A stretch of 64,000 nt of DNA from Bacteroidales bacterium (GTDB lineage Bacteria > Bacteroidota > Bacteroidia > Bacteroidales > UBA3824): contig JAFPZK010000046.1 in assembly GCA_017417315.1 (NCBI GenBank), forward strand, positions 62,001-126,000, read 5' to 3'. Position numbers and translations under genes: made by a program. Every line of letters begins with the position of its first letter. The stretch's first letter is position 1. This document shows positions 36,154 through 43,921 of this stretch, piece after piece. A model generated the notes under the pieces. It was not told the origin of the DNA, did not search any database, and worked only from the letters and a program-made list of their open reading frames with translations.

Positions 36154-36432
36154 ATGGGCAAGAAGAAAAAAGTAAAAGCCCCTGATTATTTGAATGCCGT
36201 AAAAAAGGCTGACAGGGAGCGTGAAATTGCGCTGCACGGAAAATTAATTTCTACGCGGCCGTTGAGAGTAGAAAAATCCAAAAAGGTTTATGACCGAAAT
36301 CGTTACAGAAAAGGAGGCTGTCAAAATTATGATGACAGCCTCCTTTCTTCTTTTATTGTAACCCTAAAATTCTTGCATTTAAAATTTCGTTATCTGCTTT
36401 CAGGTCGTTTACCTGACGTTCTAATTCATTAA
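36154..36432 (+). CDS. Small basic protein, candidate ArfA-like ribosome-rescue factor encoded by a nonstop mRNA
   Basis: From ATG 36154 the frame begins MGKKKKVKAPDYLNAVKKAD and is strongly basic for 55 residues. Residues 38-44 (RVEKSKK) and the following Y-x-R...RKG (46-54) resemble the E. coli ArfA segment RVEKNKKGKGSYMRKGK. There is no stop codon before a perfect 14-bp hairpin with T-rich tail (36310-36354), which starts at codon 53. The first in-frame stop is at 36430, beyond the terminator and inside the convergent neighbour's coding region. If transcription ends at the hairpin, the mRNA has no stop. In E. coli arfA and B. subtilis brfA this layout makes the rescue factor appear only when trans-translation fails. 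The readthrough tail (LLSSFIVTLKFLHL) is hydrophobic, as in full-length ArfA. Function is inference; the stop-less frame is direct observation. Confidence 0.65.
   Translation: MGKKKKVKAPDYLNAVKKADREREIALHGKLISTRPLRVEKSKKVYDRNRYRKGGCQNYDDSLLSSFIVTLKFLHLKFRYLLSGRLPDVLIH
36310..36354. terminator. Bidirectional terminator inside the small basic protein frame
   Basis: AAAGGAGGCTGTCA (36310-36323) pairs perfectly with 36333-36346 around a 9-base loop. CTTCTTTT follows on the plus strand and TTTTCTG on the minus strand. It lies within the open plus-strand frame and directly after the stop codon of the minus-strand sensor gene. Confidence 0.85.
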
Positions 36433-38494
36433 GTCGGTTAACGCTTTGAGTGATATTATTAGCAATAACACATATTTTTACTAACACGTTGTATTCGTCT
36501 CTAAACGGAGTAAACGTTTCGTTCAAAAAGACTGTTTTCCCGTCAAAGACGTATTTTGTAGTGCCTGTATGTATCAGACCTTCTGAAAGTTTGCCGAGTA
36601 TCGCATTAAAGTTTTCTGCGTCCTGACTTGCCATAAACGAGCGTATGTCGTGGTTTTCGATTTCGTTAATCGGCATATCAATAGAGTTCAAAAGTCTGTT
36701 GTTCATCTGAACGAAAAATCCTTGCGGGTCGAGTTCGTAATATCCTGCCGAATTGTTCAAGATGAACTGGTGTTTCATATAATCGTTTTTGAGTTGTTCG
36801 TTCTTTTCGTTGAGTTTTTGAATAACTGACGAATTGGTTTCTGCCTGATTTTCAAAATCGTCGTGAAGTTTTTGATATTTAATCGTTTCGCGTTTGTTTT
36901 GGTCTTGAAGACTTTCGATTTGCGATTTTAATGTTTCGATGTTTTTATGCACTTCTGCCTCTTGTTGAGCCAAACGTTCTGATTTTTGGTGAGACTCTTC
37001 AAGAAGTTTTTGCGTGTTCATATTGATTTTAACGTTTGCGATAGATGCCGCAATCGTTTCGCCGATTTTTTCGATAAATTCAACTTGGTATTTTTCGATT
37101 ACTTGGAACGAAGCCAATTCTACGATACCGTAAGTTTCGGCGTTGACTTTCAGCGGTACGATAACCAAACATGTCGGGTCAGCCTCGCCGAGACCGCTGC
37201 TTATGTGTACGTAACCTTTCGGAAGGTCGGTTAAGTAAACCGTTTCATTTTCCCTAAAACACTGACCTACAAGGTTTTCACCGATTTCAATTCTTTGTTT
37301 AACGTATTTCAAACGGTCGTAAGCGTAGAAAGCGGTAAGTTCGAGGTGAATGTCGTTTTCGTCCGAATCGTCAACGATATATATACCGCCCATGTTAGCA
37401 TCAAGAAATCTGACGAGTTTTTCGATGACACGGTTAGACAATACCTGCATATCGTCGCCGGCGTTTCTTAACACTTCGTTGAACTCTGCCAAACCTTGTG
37501 AAGCCCAGTTACGTTGAGAGTTTTCCACCTTACGTTGCTCGGCATCTTTGTCGGCTTTGATGAGGTTGTCGCGCATGACAAGCAGTGAGTTTGCAAGCAC
37601 GTCTTGTTTGCTTTGCGGTTTAAAAGCCGTTGAGAAGTCGCCTTCACCGATGTTGATTGCAAATTGCGAAGTTTCTTTTAAGTTAGAAACCAATATTTTA
37701 AGTGCCTCTGACATTTCACCGATTTCGTCGTTGTTTTTCAGCGGCGTAACCTCCGGCAACGAACCTTTCGCCATTTCTACGATTTTATCTTTTACGTAGT
37801 TGACGGGTGCTACCAAAGAGTGTCCTAAAATAAAAGCGATAATAATCATCAGCCCTAAAAATATCAATACGCTGTATTGTAACGTGTCGTGAGCCTCTTC
37901 CAAATGTATGTCGGTATCATCAAGTGTGGTTCTCGAAGCGTTGAAAAACGAGTTTGCCAATTGTGTTGCCATTCTAAACGACCTCTTGTAGCAGTTAGAA
38001 AGTTCGCCTTCAAGTATGTTGAATTTTGTGAACGAATAATTTGTAGCATCTGCAAATTTTTCGTCGCTGCTCAGATTGTCGAGCAAATCGCCTTGAAGCG
38101 AAAACAGCGTGTCGATAGTTGCCGTTAGTTTGAAATACAAATCCTTATTTCTGTCGCTCCAACGGTCTTTGTCGACAAAACTTACGATTTTTGAGCGTAA
38201 AGAATCGTAGAGTTCGCCGTGGCACGACTCTATTTCGTTCAAAAGTTTTGTATCGTGAACATCGCCTTTGAGTGTCCATTTTGTTACCAAAAACTGCGAT
38301 TCTTGAATCAAATCCTTCAATTTTTCCGTGTAAAGCATTGACGGATAATTCAAATCGATATTTTCAGAGAGTTTGTATGCGTTACTTTTCTGAGTGTCGC
38401 TCAAAGTCTTGAACATAACGAAAAGTAGTATTCCCAAAATCGAGAATCCTATGATTAGTTTTAGTTTTACGGTAAAATGAAAGCGTGATTTCAT
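36353..38494 (-). CDS. HAMP-GAF-PAS sensor protein without output domain
   Basis: A 713-residue membrane protein. It has a membrane span at about 12-30 (LIIGFSILGILLFVMF), a periplasmic four-helix-type sensor region (30-205), a second span (YSVLIFLGLMIIIAFILG), a HAMP pair (about 230-330, with NNDEIGEMSEALKILV), a GAF domain (about 350-500, with GGIYIVDD and LVIVPLKVNAETYGIVELAS), a coiled coil (510-590) and a PAS-like domain (590-690). No histidine kinase, cyclase or methyl-accepting domain follows, so the protein must signal by contact. It converges on the small basic protein gene with an 80-base overlap of reading frames. Confidence 0.85.
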   Translation of the reverse strand: MKSRFHFTVKLKLIIGFSILGILLFVMFKTLSDTQKSNAYKLSENIDLNYPSMLYTEKLKDLIQESQFLVTKWTLKGDVHDTKLLNEIESCHGELYDSLRSKIVSFVDKDRWSDRNKDLYFKLTATIDTLFSLQGDLLDNLSSDEKFADATNYSFTKFNILEGELSNCYKRSFRMATQLANSFFNASRTTLDDTDIHLEEAHDTLQYSVLIFLGLMIIIAFILGHSLVAPVNYVKDKIVEMAKGSLPEVTPLKNNDEIGEMSEALKILVSNLKETSQFAINIGEGDFSTAFKPQSKQDVLANSLLVMRDNLIKADKDAEQRKVENSQRNWASQGLAEFNEVLRNAGDDMQVLSNRVIEKLVRFLDANMGGIYIVDDSDENDIHLELTAFYAYDRLKYVKQRIEIGENLVGQCFRENETVYLTDLPKGYVHISSGLGEADPTCLVIVPLKVNAETYGIVELASFQVIEKYQVEFIEKIGETIAASIANVKINMNTQKLLEESHQKSERLAQQEAEVHKNIETLKSQIESLQDQNKRETIKYQKLHDDFENQAETNSSVIQKLNEKNEQLKNDYMKHQFILNNSAGYYELDPQGFFVQMNNRLLNSIDMPINEIENHDIRSFMASQDAENFNAILGKLSEGLIHTGTTKYVFDGKTVFLNETFTPFRDEYNVLVKICVIANNITQSVNRLNELERQVNDLKADNEILNARILGLQ

Positions 38495-38608
38495 CTCTAT
38501 ATTTTTGTTAAATTTTTAATTATCAATTACTTAACCAAATTTGTGCAACACAAATTCTGCTTAAAATTAAACAACAAATACGCCAAAACCAAATTTTTTT
38601 GCAAAAAA

Positions 38609-39622
38609 TTAATGCATAATTTTAAAAATCAATTCTTCGAGCAGTCCTCCTGCATCGGTAGAGACGTTTCCTACGCCCTTGCTTTTCAAATCGTATTCTC
38701 TTAATAATGAGATACATCTGATAACTTTTTGAAGGTTAAGACGTCTTGAAGCGGTGTCATAATCTTTCAAAAAATAGGGGCTGCAACCCATCATTGCCGC
38801 CTGCTTTTGTGCGCCTTGACTTTTGTATTGCCAATAGACCAACATTTTCGAAAAAAATCCGTAAAGCGATGTTATCGTCAAGACAAGCGGGTTGTCTTTT
38901 TGATTCTTTGAAAAATGGTCTACTATTCTTGCAGCCTTTGCAACGTCTCCTCTGCCTATGACGTTTTGAAGTTCAAAATTGTTGTAATCTTTGCTTATTC
39001 CGATGTTGTTTTGAACGTCGTCTAACGTTATCTGCGCACCTTTTTGTTTGGTGATAAACAGTTTGTCGAGTTCGTTTGCGATTTTCGACAAATCTGTTCC
39101 GAGGTATTCCGTCAGAAGGTTTTTGACCCTTTCGTCGCAGTTGAAGCCCGCGCTTTTGACGTAAGAGTCTATCCACGCGGGGATTTTGTTTTCGTAGAGT
39201 TTTGACGAGGTAAACAATACGCCGTTTTTCTCGATTGCCGCGCAGATTTTTTTGCGGGAGTCGAGTTTTTTGTACTTATAACAGAGTACAAGTACTGTTG
39301 ACTTCAACGGTTTTTCGGCGTAGAAAACGAGGTCTTCGATTTTTTTCAAATCCTGAGCCTCTTTTACGATGACGACTCTGTTTTGAGCCATTGCCGGAAA
39401 ACTTTTTGCCAAAGCGTCAACGCTTCTTACGTCAACATCTTTACCGTAAACTACTGACTGATTGAAGATTTTCTCAGTTTCGTTGAGTACGTTTTCTTCG
39501 ATGTAAGACGAAATTTTGTCTATAAAATAGGGTTCGTCGCCTTGCAAAAAGTAAACGGGGAGATACTTTTTGACTTTTAAATCCGACATTATCCCTTCAA
39601 AAGTCGCCGCCGCCTTTGCCAT
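38609..39622 (-). CDS. holA: DNA polymerase III subunit delta
   Basis: A 337-residue delta subunit, part of the clamp loader that opens the sliding clamp. The start resembles the family (LPVYFLQGDEPYFIDKISSY), followed by the AAA+-like fold and the collar domain with GTDLSKIANELDKLFI, the conserved 'D...L..E..KL' segment. The length is normal. Its ATG overlaps the stop codon of the AMP nucleosidase gene (TAATG), so the two are translationally coupled. Confidence 0.92.
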   Translation of the reverse strand: MAKAAATFEGIMSDLKVKKYLPVYFLQGDEPYFIDKISSYIEENVLNETEKIFNQSVVYGKDVDVRSVDALAKSFPAMAQNRVVIVKEAQDLKKIEDLVFYAEKPLKSTVLVLCYKYKKLDSRKKICAAIEKNGVLFTSSKLYENKIPAWIDSYVKSAGFNCDERVKNLLTEYLGTDLSKIANELDKLFITKQKGAQITLDDVQNNIGISKDYNNFELQNVIGRGDVAKAARIVDHFSKNQKDNPLVLTITSLYGFFSKMLVYWQYKSQGAQKQAAMMGCSPYFLKDYDTASRRLNLQKVIRCISLLREYDLKSKGVGNVSTDAGGLLEELIFKIMH

Positions 39623-40401
39623 TATTCTTCGTCAAATCTTAAATGCTTAACACTCATACCGTTATTAATGATTTCCTGCAAGGTTTTAATACCGATGTCA
39701 AGATGGTCTTTTACGAAATTTTTTGTTACCGAGGAGTCGCTGTCGCGGGTTTTTACTCCTGAGGAAATCATCGGCTGGTCAGATACCAAAAGCAATGCGC
39801 CGCATGGAATCGAATTTTTGAAGGCTACCGTAAAAAGAGTTGCCGTTTCCATATCAATTCCCATTGTACGGATTTTTCTGAGGTAGTCTTTGAAGTTGTC
39901 ATCCCATTCCCAAACTCTGCGGTTAGTGGTGTAAACGGTTCCCGTCCAATAGTCATAACCGAAATCTCTGACGACGGCCGAAGATGCTCTCAAAAGCGAA
40001 AAAGCCGGCAGAGCAGGCACTTCGGGCGGAAGATATTCGTTAGAAGTACCCTCGCCTCTGATAGCGGCAATCGGGATTATGATGTCGCCTAACTTGTTGA
40101 TTTTTTTCAGTCCGCCGCATTTTCCGAGAAATAGTACGGCTTTCGGTTCGATTGCTGAAAGTAAATCCATAATCGTTGCCGCGTTAGGGCTGCCCATTCC
40201 GAAGTTAATGAGCGTAATGCCGTTTGCCGAAACGTTAGGCATATTTTTGTCAAGACCGATAATCGGCGCATTAAATTCTTTGGAAAAAATTTCCAAATAG
40301 TTCTGAAAATTTGTCAGCAGAATATATTGGTCAAAATCTGCTAATTCTCTGCCTGTGTATCTCGGCAGCCAATTATTAACAATTTCTTCTTTTGTCCTCA
40401 T
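39622..40401 (-). CDS. amn: AMP nucleosidase
   Basis: A 259-residue phosphorylase-fold enzyme that splits AMP to adenine and ribose 5-phosphate. Features: LINFGMGSPNAATIMDLLSA, LFLGKCGGLKKINKLGDIII, and IDMETATLFTVAF with the substrate-binding Glu of the nucleoside phosphorylase family. This is the short Bacteroidota form without the N-terminal regulatory domain of E. coli Amn. The ATG at 40401 (MRTKEEIVNNWLPRYTG) is the natural start; an upstream extension has no support. It is divergent to the HsdR-N gene and overlaps holA by one base. Confidence 0.9.
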   Translation of the reverse strand: MRTKEEIVNNWLPRYTGRELADFDQYILLTNFQNYLEIFSKEFNAPIIGLDKNMPNVSANGITLINFGMGSPNAATIMDLLSAIEPKAVLFLGKCGGLKKINKLGDIIIPIAAIRGEGTSNEYLPPEVPALPAFSLLRASSAVVRDFGYDYWTGTVYTTNRRVWEWDDNFKDYLRKIRTMGIDMETATLFTVAFKNSIPCGALLLVSDQPMISSGVKTRDSDSSVTKNFVKDHLDIGIKTLQEIINNGMSVKHLRFDEE

Positions 40402-40424
40402 AGTTTTATAAAATATTTTTTTGT

Positions 40425-40432
40425 TAACTTTG
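40425..40432 (+). promoter_or_regulatory. Promoter -7 box of the HsdR-N gene
   Basis: TAACTTTG followed by CGCAAC, 22 bases before the ATG at 40455. No good -33 TTTG is seen at the right distance. Confidence 0.5.
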
Positions 40433-40454
40433 CGCAACTTTTATTTTTTTTCTT

Positions 40455-40895
40455 ATGCAGCAATTAAATTTACCTTCATATAATTTAAGTGTCAAAGACG
40501 GTGAAGTATTTGACATAATCCGTAAAAAGTACGTCCGTCTTACGCCGGAAGAATGGGTTAGGCAGAATTTTGTTCATTTTTTGATTTCAGAAAAAGGTTT
40601 TCCGAAAAATTTGATGTCTACCGAAACCTCTTTGTCGGTTTTTAATACCGTCAAACGTACAGACATTACCGTTTTTTCCAGTAGCGGACAAGTGCTTGCA
40701 GTTGTAGAATGTAAAGCCCCTTACGTTGAAATTACGCAATCAACATTCAGTCAGATAGCGCGTTACAATATTACGTTGAAAGCCTCGTTTTTGATTGTTA
40801 CAAACGGTTTGACCCATTACTGCATAAAACTTGACAAAGATACAAAAAAATATGAATTTTTAAAAGAAATTCCGAAATATAATGAATTAATTTAG
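40455..40895 (+). CDS. HsdR N-terminal-domain nuclease-like protein
   Basis: A 146-residue stand-alone domain like the N-terminus of type I restriction HsdR. The PD-(D/E)XK-type motif is visible: TDITVF with Asp, and VVECKAP with Glu-x-Lys. In Bacteroidota this small protein commonly sits divergently next to holA, so it is more likely a housekeeping or repair nuclease than part of a restriction system; no HsdM or HsdS is present. Its role is unknown. Confidence 0.85.
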   Translation: MQQLNLPSYNLSVKDGEVFDIIRKKYVRLTPEEWVRQNFVHFLISEKGFPKNLMSTETSLSVFNTVKRTDITVFSSSGQVLAVVECKAPYVEITQSTFSQIARYNITLKASFLIVTNGLTHYCIKLDKDTKKYEFLKEIPKYNELI

Positions 40896-40908
40896 CAACA
40901 AGACACAT

Positions 40909-40947
40909 AAAAAAAAAGAGAGCCCTTAAAAAATAAGAACTCTCTTT
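40909..40947 (-). terminator. Leftward terminator
   Basis: Hairpin 40915-40927 with 40935-40947; on the minus strand a run of about nine T follows. It is not a terminator on the plus strand, where AAAACC follows. Confidence 0.75.
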
Positions 40948-40980
40948 AAAACCAAAAATTAACCTAAAACAAACTAATTA
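40909..40980 (-). ncRNA. Candidate small RNA B (about 72 nt)
   Basis: The minus-strand interval begins 7 bases after a TAGTTTTG box and ends at a 13-bp hairpin (40915-40927 with 40935-40947, three G-U or mismatched pairs) followed by a run of about nine T. The 35 bases before the hairpin (complement of 40948-40982) resemble the 35 bases before the neighbouring hairpin (complement of 41116-41150), sharing GTTAAT and TTTTAGGTT at equal offsets. No open frame is present. The plus strand could instead hold a TonB-receptor-like leader with a nine-codon frame (40994-41023), but no gene follows it. Confidence 0.45.
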
Positions 40981-40986
40981 ACCTAA

Positions 40987-41017
40987 CAAAACTATGAAAA
41001 ATAATATATTTTTCAAC
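40987..41017 (-). promoter_or_regulatory. Possible promoter of small RNA B
   Basis: On the minus strand: GTTG (complement of 41014-41017), 19-base spacer, TAGTTTTG (complement of 40987-40994). The -33 box differs from TTTG at one base. Confidence 0.5.
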
Positions 41018-41082
41018 TTTTAAAATTAAAACGTTAAAATCTTAGTTTTATTGTTTGTTTTTGCTGTTTTTGTTTTTTTTTT

Positions 41083-41203
41083 AAGAAAGGAGTGTTGTTA
41101 TCACAACAACACCCCAAATACAAATAACAACCTAAAATCAAACTATTAACTCAAAAAATTTTAACATTTATAATTGAATCACATCAAATGTTCCTTAATT
41201 ATT
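41083..41203 (-). ncRNA. Candidate small RNA A (about 120 nt)
   Basis: The minus-strand interval starts about 7 bases after a consensus-like promoter (TTTG-N20-TTACTTTG) and ends at a hairpin, GGGGTGTTGTT pairing with AACAACACTCC (plus-strand 41089-41099 and 41105-41115), followed by TTTCTT. The 35 bases before the hairpin match those of candidate B in pattern. No protein frame is seen. It may be a stand-alone RNA or the 3' trailer of the glycosidase transcript, which would reach here from 41321. Confidence 0.45.
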
Positions 41204-41209
41204 ACACTG

Positions 41210-41241
41210 CAAAGTAACAACATTTTTTTTATCTGTGCAAA
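41210..41241 (-). promoter_or_regulatory. Possible promoter of small RNA A
   Basis: On the minus strand: TTTG (complement of 41238-41241), 20-base spacer, TTACTTTG (complement of 41210-41217), then CAGTG as in other promoters of this window. Confidence 0.55.
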
Positions 41242-41320
41242 TTTTTGAGCAAGTTTTTTTTCTGTTTTTACATCTTTTAACATTTTAAAAAATCACCTCT
41301 TGATTATCAGTGTGTTACGT

Positions 41321-43864
41321 TTACTCTAACCATGCTCCGATGAACCCGAATGACAATTTATCTTTACTTTTTGGTGTTGTGATTTCTATAATTCCGGAAT
41401 TTTTAAGCGAAAATTCTGCTTTTTGAGGCGCGAAAAACGCATTTTTTGAAAAACCCGGGAAAATTCCGTGCAAAAAATAGGTTGGCGACAGTGCTAAATT
41501 CGATAAATCAACCTCCAAAATTTCTTGATTTTTTTCAGCTTTTACTTCTTTTGTAAAAGTAAAACCGTCGCAGTCGGTAAAACCGATATTGAAAATTTGC
41601 GGCTCTTGAAGCGGTTGAAACATTAATTTTAGTTTTTTGACGTTGTTTATGCCGTTTTTTCTATTGTTGATTGTTTCGCGTATGTCTTTGTAAATCACTG
41701 ACATGACTTCGGTTTTAGGTTTAGTGTTAATGTAAAGAGCGTTTTGAGAAAAAGGCATATTAAAAGATTTTGTAACGGAAGTATTTCCCCAGTCGGGCAA
41801 AACGGTTACAAAAACATTTTCATCCTCGGCAGCCGAAGAAATCAAAACGATTTTATCCGTTTTGTCAACAATTTGCGTTGAAAAATATTCTTTTTCGTCA
41901 GCGTCCCAATCCAAAGGATTTACTTGATTTTCAGACGGATAAGTCGTGCATTTGCCGCCTGAATACACCAAAATATAATATCCGAACTCACCTTTATAAT
42001 ACCAATTTTCGGGAATCGTAACCTCGTAATCGTAATAAGATGTTTTTTGCATTTTTATTGACTTGTTGTCGTCTCTCCAAAAAGAAATATTTGTCGGGTA
42101 AACTACCACAGAATCAATTGTTTCAGGCGCGAGAGCCTTGACTTTTACCTCTAACGCCAGCCCTTTTTCTTGGCAAGGTTTTGCCGTATGAATCAAATAA
42201 ATTTTGTCGATATTGGTTTCGGGTGCAAAAAATTCTGACACCTTTATATTATTATAGCAAAAATTTTTGTCGATTTTGGTTTTGGCTTTTTTGTTTTTTA
42301 GTAGATATACACCCGGTCGAAGCATTAATTTGTTGTTATCTTGTTTATAATCAGCATTTTCCGTGATTTTTTCAATAGAAAAATCTCCGCCCAAATCTTG
42401 CAAAAAAATCTGCATTTTTCTATAATCTGAAATTAAAACGCCTACCTTTTTTTTCAGCGATGGCTTTTTAAACGGGTCATTTACAATTACTTGGTCGGGC
42501 AAAACTTCCAATCTCCAAACGCCTTTGTCCAATTTGTCAAGAAAATATGCGCCCGTGCCGTCGTATTTTATGATTTTTGACGAACCGAGACCGCAAATTT
42601 CAGTCAATTGTTTTTCGTCTTTGGGTGAAATATCGTTATCGTTGGTATAAAAAAACTTTTTTCCGTTGTTAAAAACGGCAAGATTTCTTTTGTAACTTAC
42701 TGTTGTATTGTAGAATACGGTATCGTCAGGGTATGGTTTAAATTTTGCGTACATCGGGATTTCTTTTGATGCTTCGCAAGCGATTTTCATTCCTACGGCT
42801 TTGCCCGGAGTGTAGAGAAGATTTAAGTAATGTGTCTGATAATCAGTGTTATAGCAAGCCAAAAATGTTGCATCGTATGCAAACTGCGTTATCCACTGAA
42901 AACCAGCCGAACGGAAACTCCTTATAACTGCCGGATAAAGATACGAATTAAGAATATCGCCCGGGTCAAATTCGTAAATGATTTTCGCTTTGTTTTTAAA
43001 ACCTTCAACATCTTGAAAATCAATTTTATATTCGTCAACATACGGCAAATAATTAAACTTTAATTCTCTGCCTGAAACCAATCCGGTGGGATACCATTGA
43101 TAAGTCCCGCCGTTGATGTCCGAGAGAAAATACGCGCTGACAAAATCCTTGTTATGACTGACATTATAAAAAATCGGTTTGTTATAACCTGTTGATTTTA
43201 ACGCTTTTACCATACGATTTATATAATTTTTGGTGTCCTCGACAGAAACCGAATGGCAGGGTTCGTTATTGATTTCAAAAGCCACGATGCAAGTATCTGA
43301 CAGATAACTTTTTCCCGTAAACGCGTTAACGTGTTTTGCAAGTTGGGAAATATAGTTTACTTGCGCTTTAACTGCCTGAGGGTCAGAGTGTACCGCGCAT
43401 TTGTCGTAGAGATAAGAAAATGCGCCGGTAGGTTGATTTTTTTCGGGATAGCCGTTTCCGAAATTGGTTTGTAAGGTAAAAACTATGTCAATATTTCTTT
43501 CTTGAAGTTTTTTGATTAAATAGTCTAAAACTCTAAGATGTTCGTTTTCAATGAGATTGCCGTCTTTGTCAGAAATTTCAACGTCCCAAAGGTGAAGGCG
43601 GAAAGCATTGAAACCGAGCCGCGCAAAATGATAAACATCGTTGTCAATAACCTTGAATCGGTCAACGCCCAAATAATCTGCCGCCCTAAAAGAGTGCGCA
43701 AAAGGCAGCGTATAGTTAGTCCCGCAATAAGATACTTCCTTTTCCGTGCTTGTTCGTCTTAAAACTCCTTGATTATCAACATACAAAGGAAATGTTTTTT
43801 TTTCTTGTGCTTTTAGTCCGCAAAAGACGGTCAGTAGTATTAAAAAAAGTGTTATTTTTTTCAT
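41321..43864 (-). CDS. Secreted GH5-like glycoside hydrolase
   Basis: An 847-residue exported protein (signal peptide MKKITLFLILLTVFCGLKAQ). Residues of about 60-400 form a TIM-barrel with the acid/base motif VAFEINNEP and a nucleophile candidate in KIIYEFDPG, matching the clan GH-A, GH5-like layout. The remaining 450 residues look like beta-sandwich accessory domains, with no type IX C-terminal sorting signal that I recognise. Substrate (beta-mannan, glucan or other) cannot be read. It stands alone, followed downstream by the candidate small RNA region. Confidence 0.75.
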   Translation of the reverse strand: MKKITLFLILLTVFCGLKAQEKKTFPLYVDNQGVLRRTSTEKEVSYCGTNYTLPFAHSFRAADYLGVDRFKVIDNDVYHFARLGFNAFRLHLWDVEISDKDGNLIENEHLRVLDYLIKKLQERNIDIVFTLQTNFGNGYPEKNQPTGAFSYLYDKCAVHSDPQAVKAQVNYISQLAKHVNAFTGKSYLSDTCIVAFEINNEPCHSVSVEDTKNYINRMVKALKSTGYNKPIFYNVSHNKDFVSAYFLSDINGGTYQWYPTGLVSGRELKFNYLPYVDEYKIDFQDVEGFKNKAKIIYEFDPGDILNSYLYPAVIRSFRSAGFQWITQFAYDATFLACYNTDYQTHYLNLLYTPGKAVGMKIACEASKEIPMYAKFKPYPDDTVFYNTTVSYKRNLAVFNNGKKFFYTNDNDISPKDEKQLTEICGLGSSKIIKYDGTGAYFLDKLDKGVWRLEVLPDQVIVNDPFKKPSLKKKVGVLISDYRKMQIFLQDLGGDFSIEKITENADYKQDNNKLMLRPGVYLLKNKKAKTKIDKNFCYNNIKVSEFFAPETNIDKIYLIHTAKPCQEKGLALEVKVKALAPETIDSVVVYPTNISFWRDDNKSIKMQKTSYYDYEVTIPENWYYKGEFGYYILVYSGGKCTTYPSENQVNPLDWDADEKEYFSTQIVDKTDKIVLISSAAEDENVFVTVLPDWGNTSVTKSFNMPFSQNALYINTKPKTEVMSVIYKDIRETINNRKNGINNVKKLKLMFQPLQEPQIFNIGFTDCDGFTFTKEVKAEKNQEILEVDLSNLALSPTYFLHGIFPGFSKNAFFAPQKAEFSLKNSGIIEITTPKSKDKLSFGFIGAWLE

Positions 43865-43884
43865 TTTGATTAACGCTAAATTTA

Positions 43885-43892
43885 TAATTTTG
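43885..43892 (+). promoter_or_regulatory. Promoter -7 box of the peptidase gene
   Basis: TAATTTTG fits TAnnTTTG and lies 30 bases before the ATG at 43922. TTTG at 43865-43868 is 16 bases upstream, shorter than usual. An in-frame GTG at 43892 overlaps the box and is rejected. Confidence 0.5.
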
Positions 43893-43921
43893 TGGTTTCA
43901 AATTTAAAAAATAAAGTAGAA

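Noticed and set aside
40455..40895. Part of a type I restriction system
   Set aside because: Only the HsdR-N domain is present, with no HsdM or HsdS; the position next to holA is a common housekeeping context in Bacteroidota.
40994..41023. Nine-codon plus-strand leader peptide
   Set aside because: No plus-strand gene or attenuator follows; the surrounding hairpins have T runs only on the minus strand.
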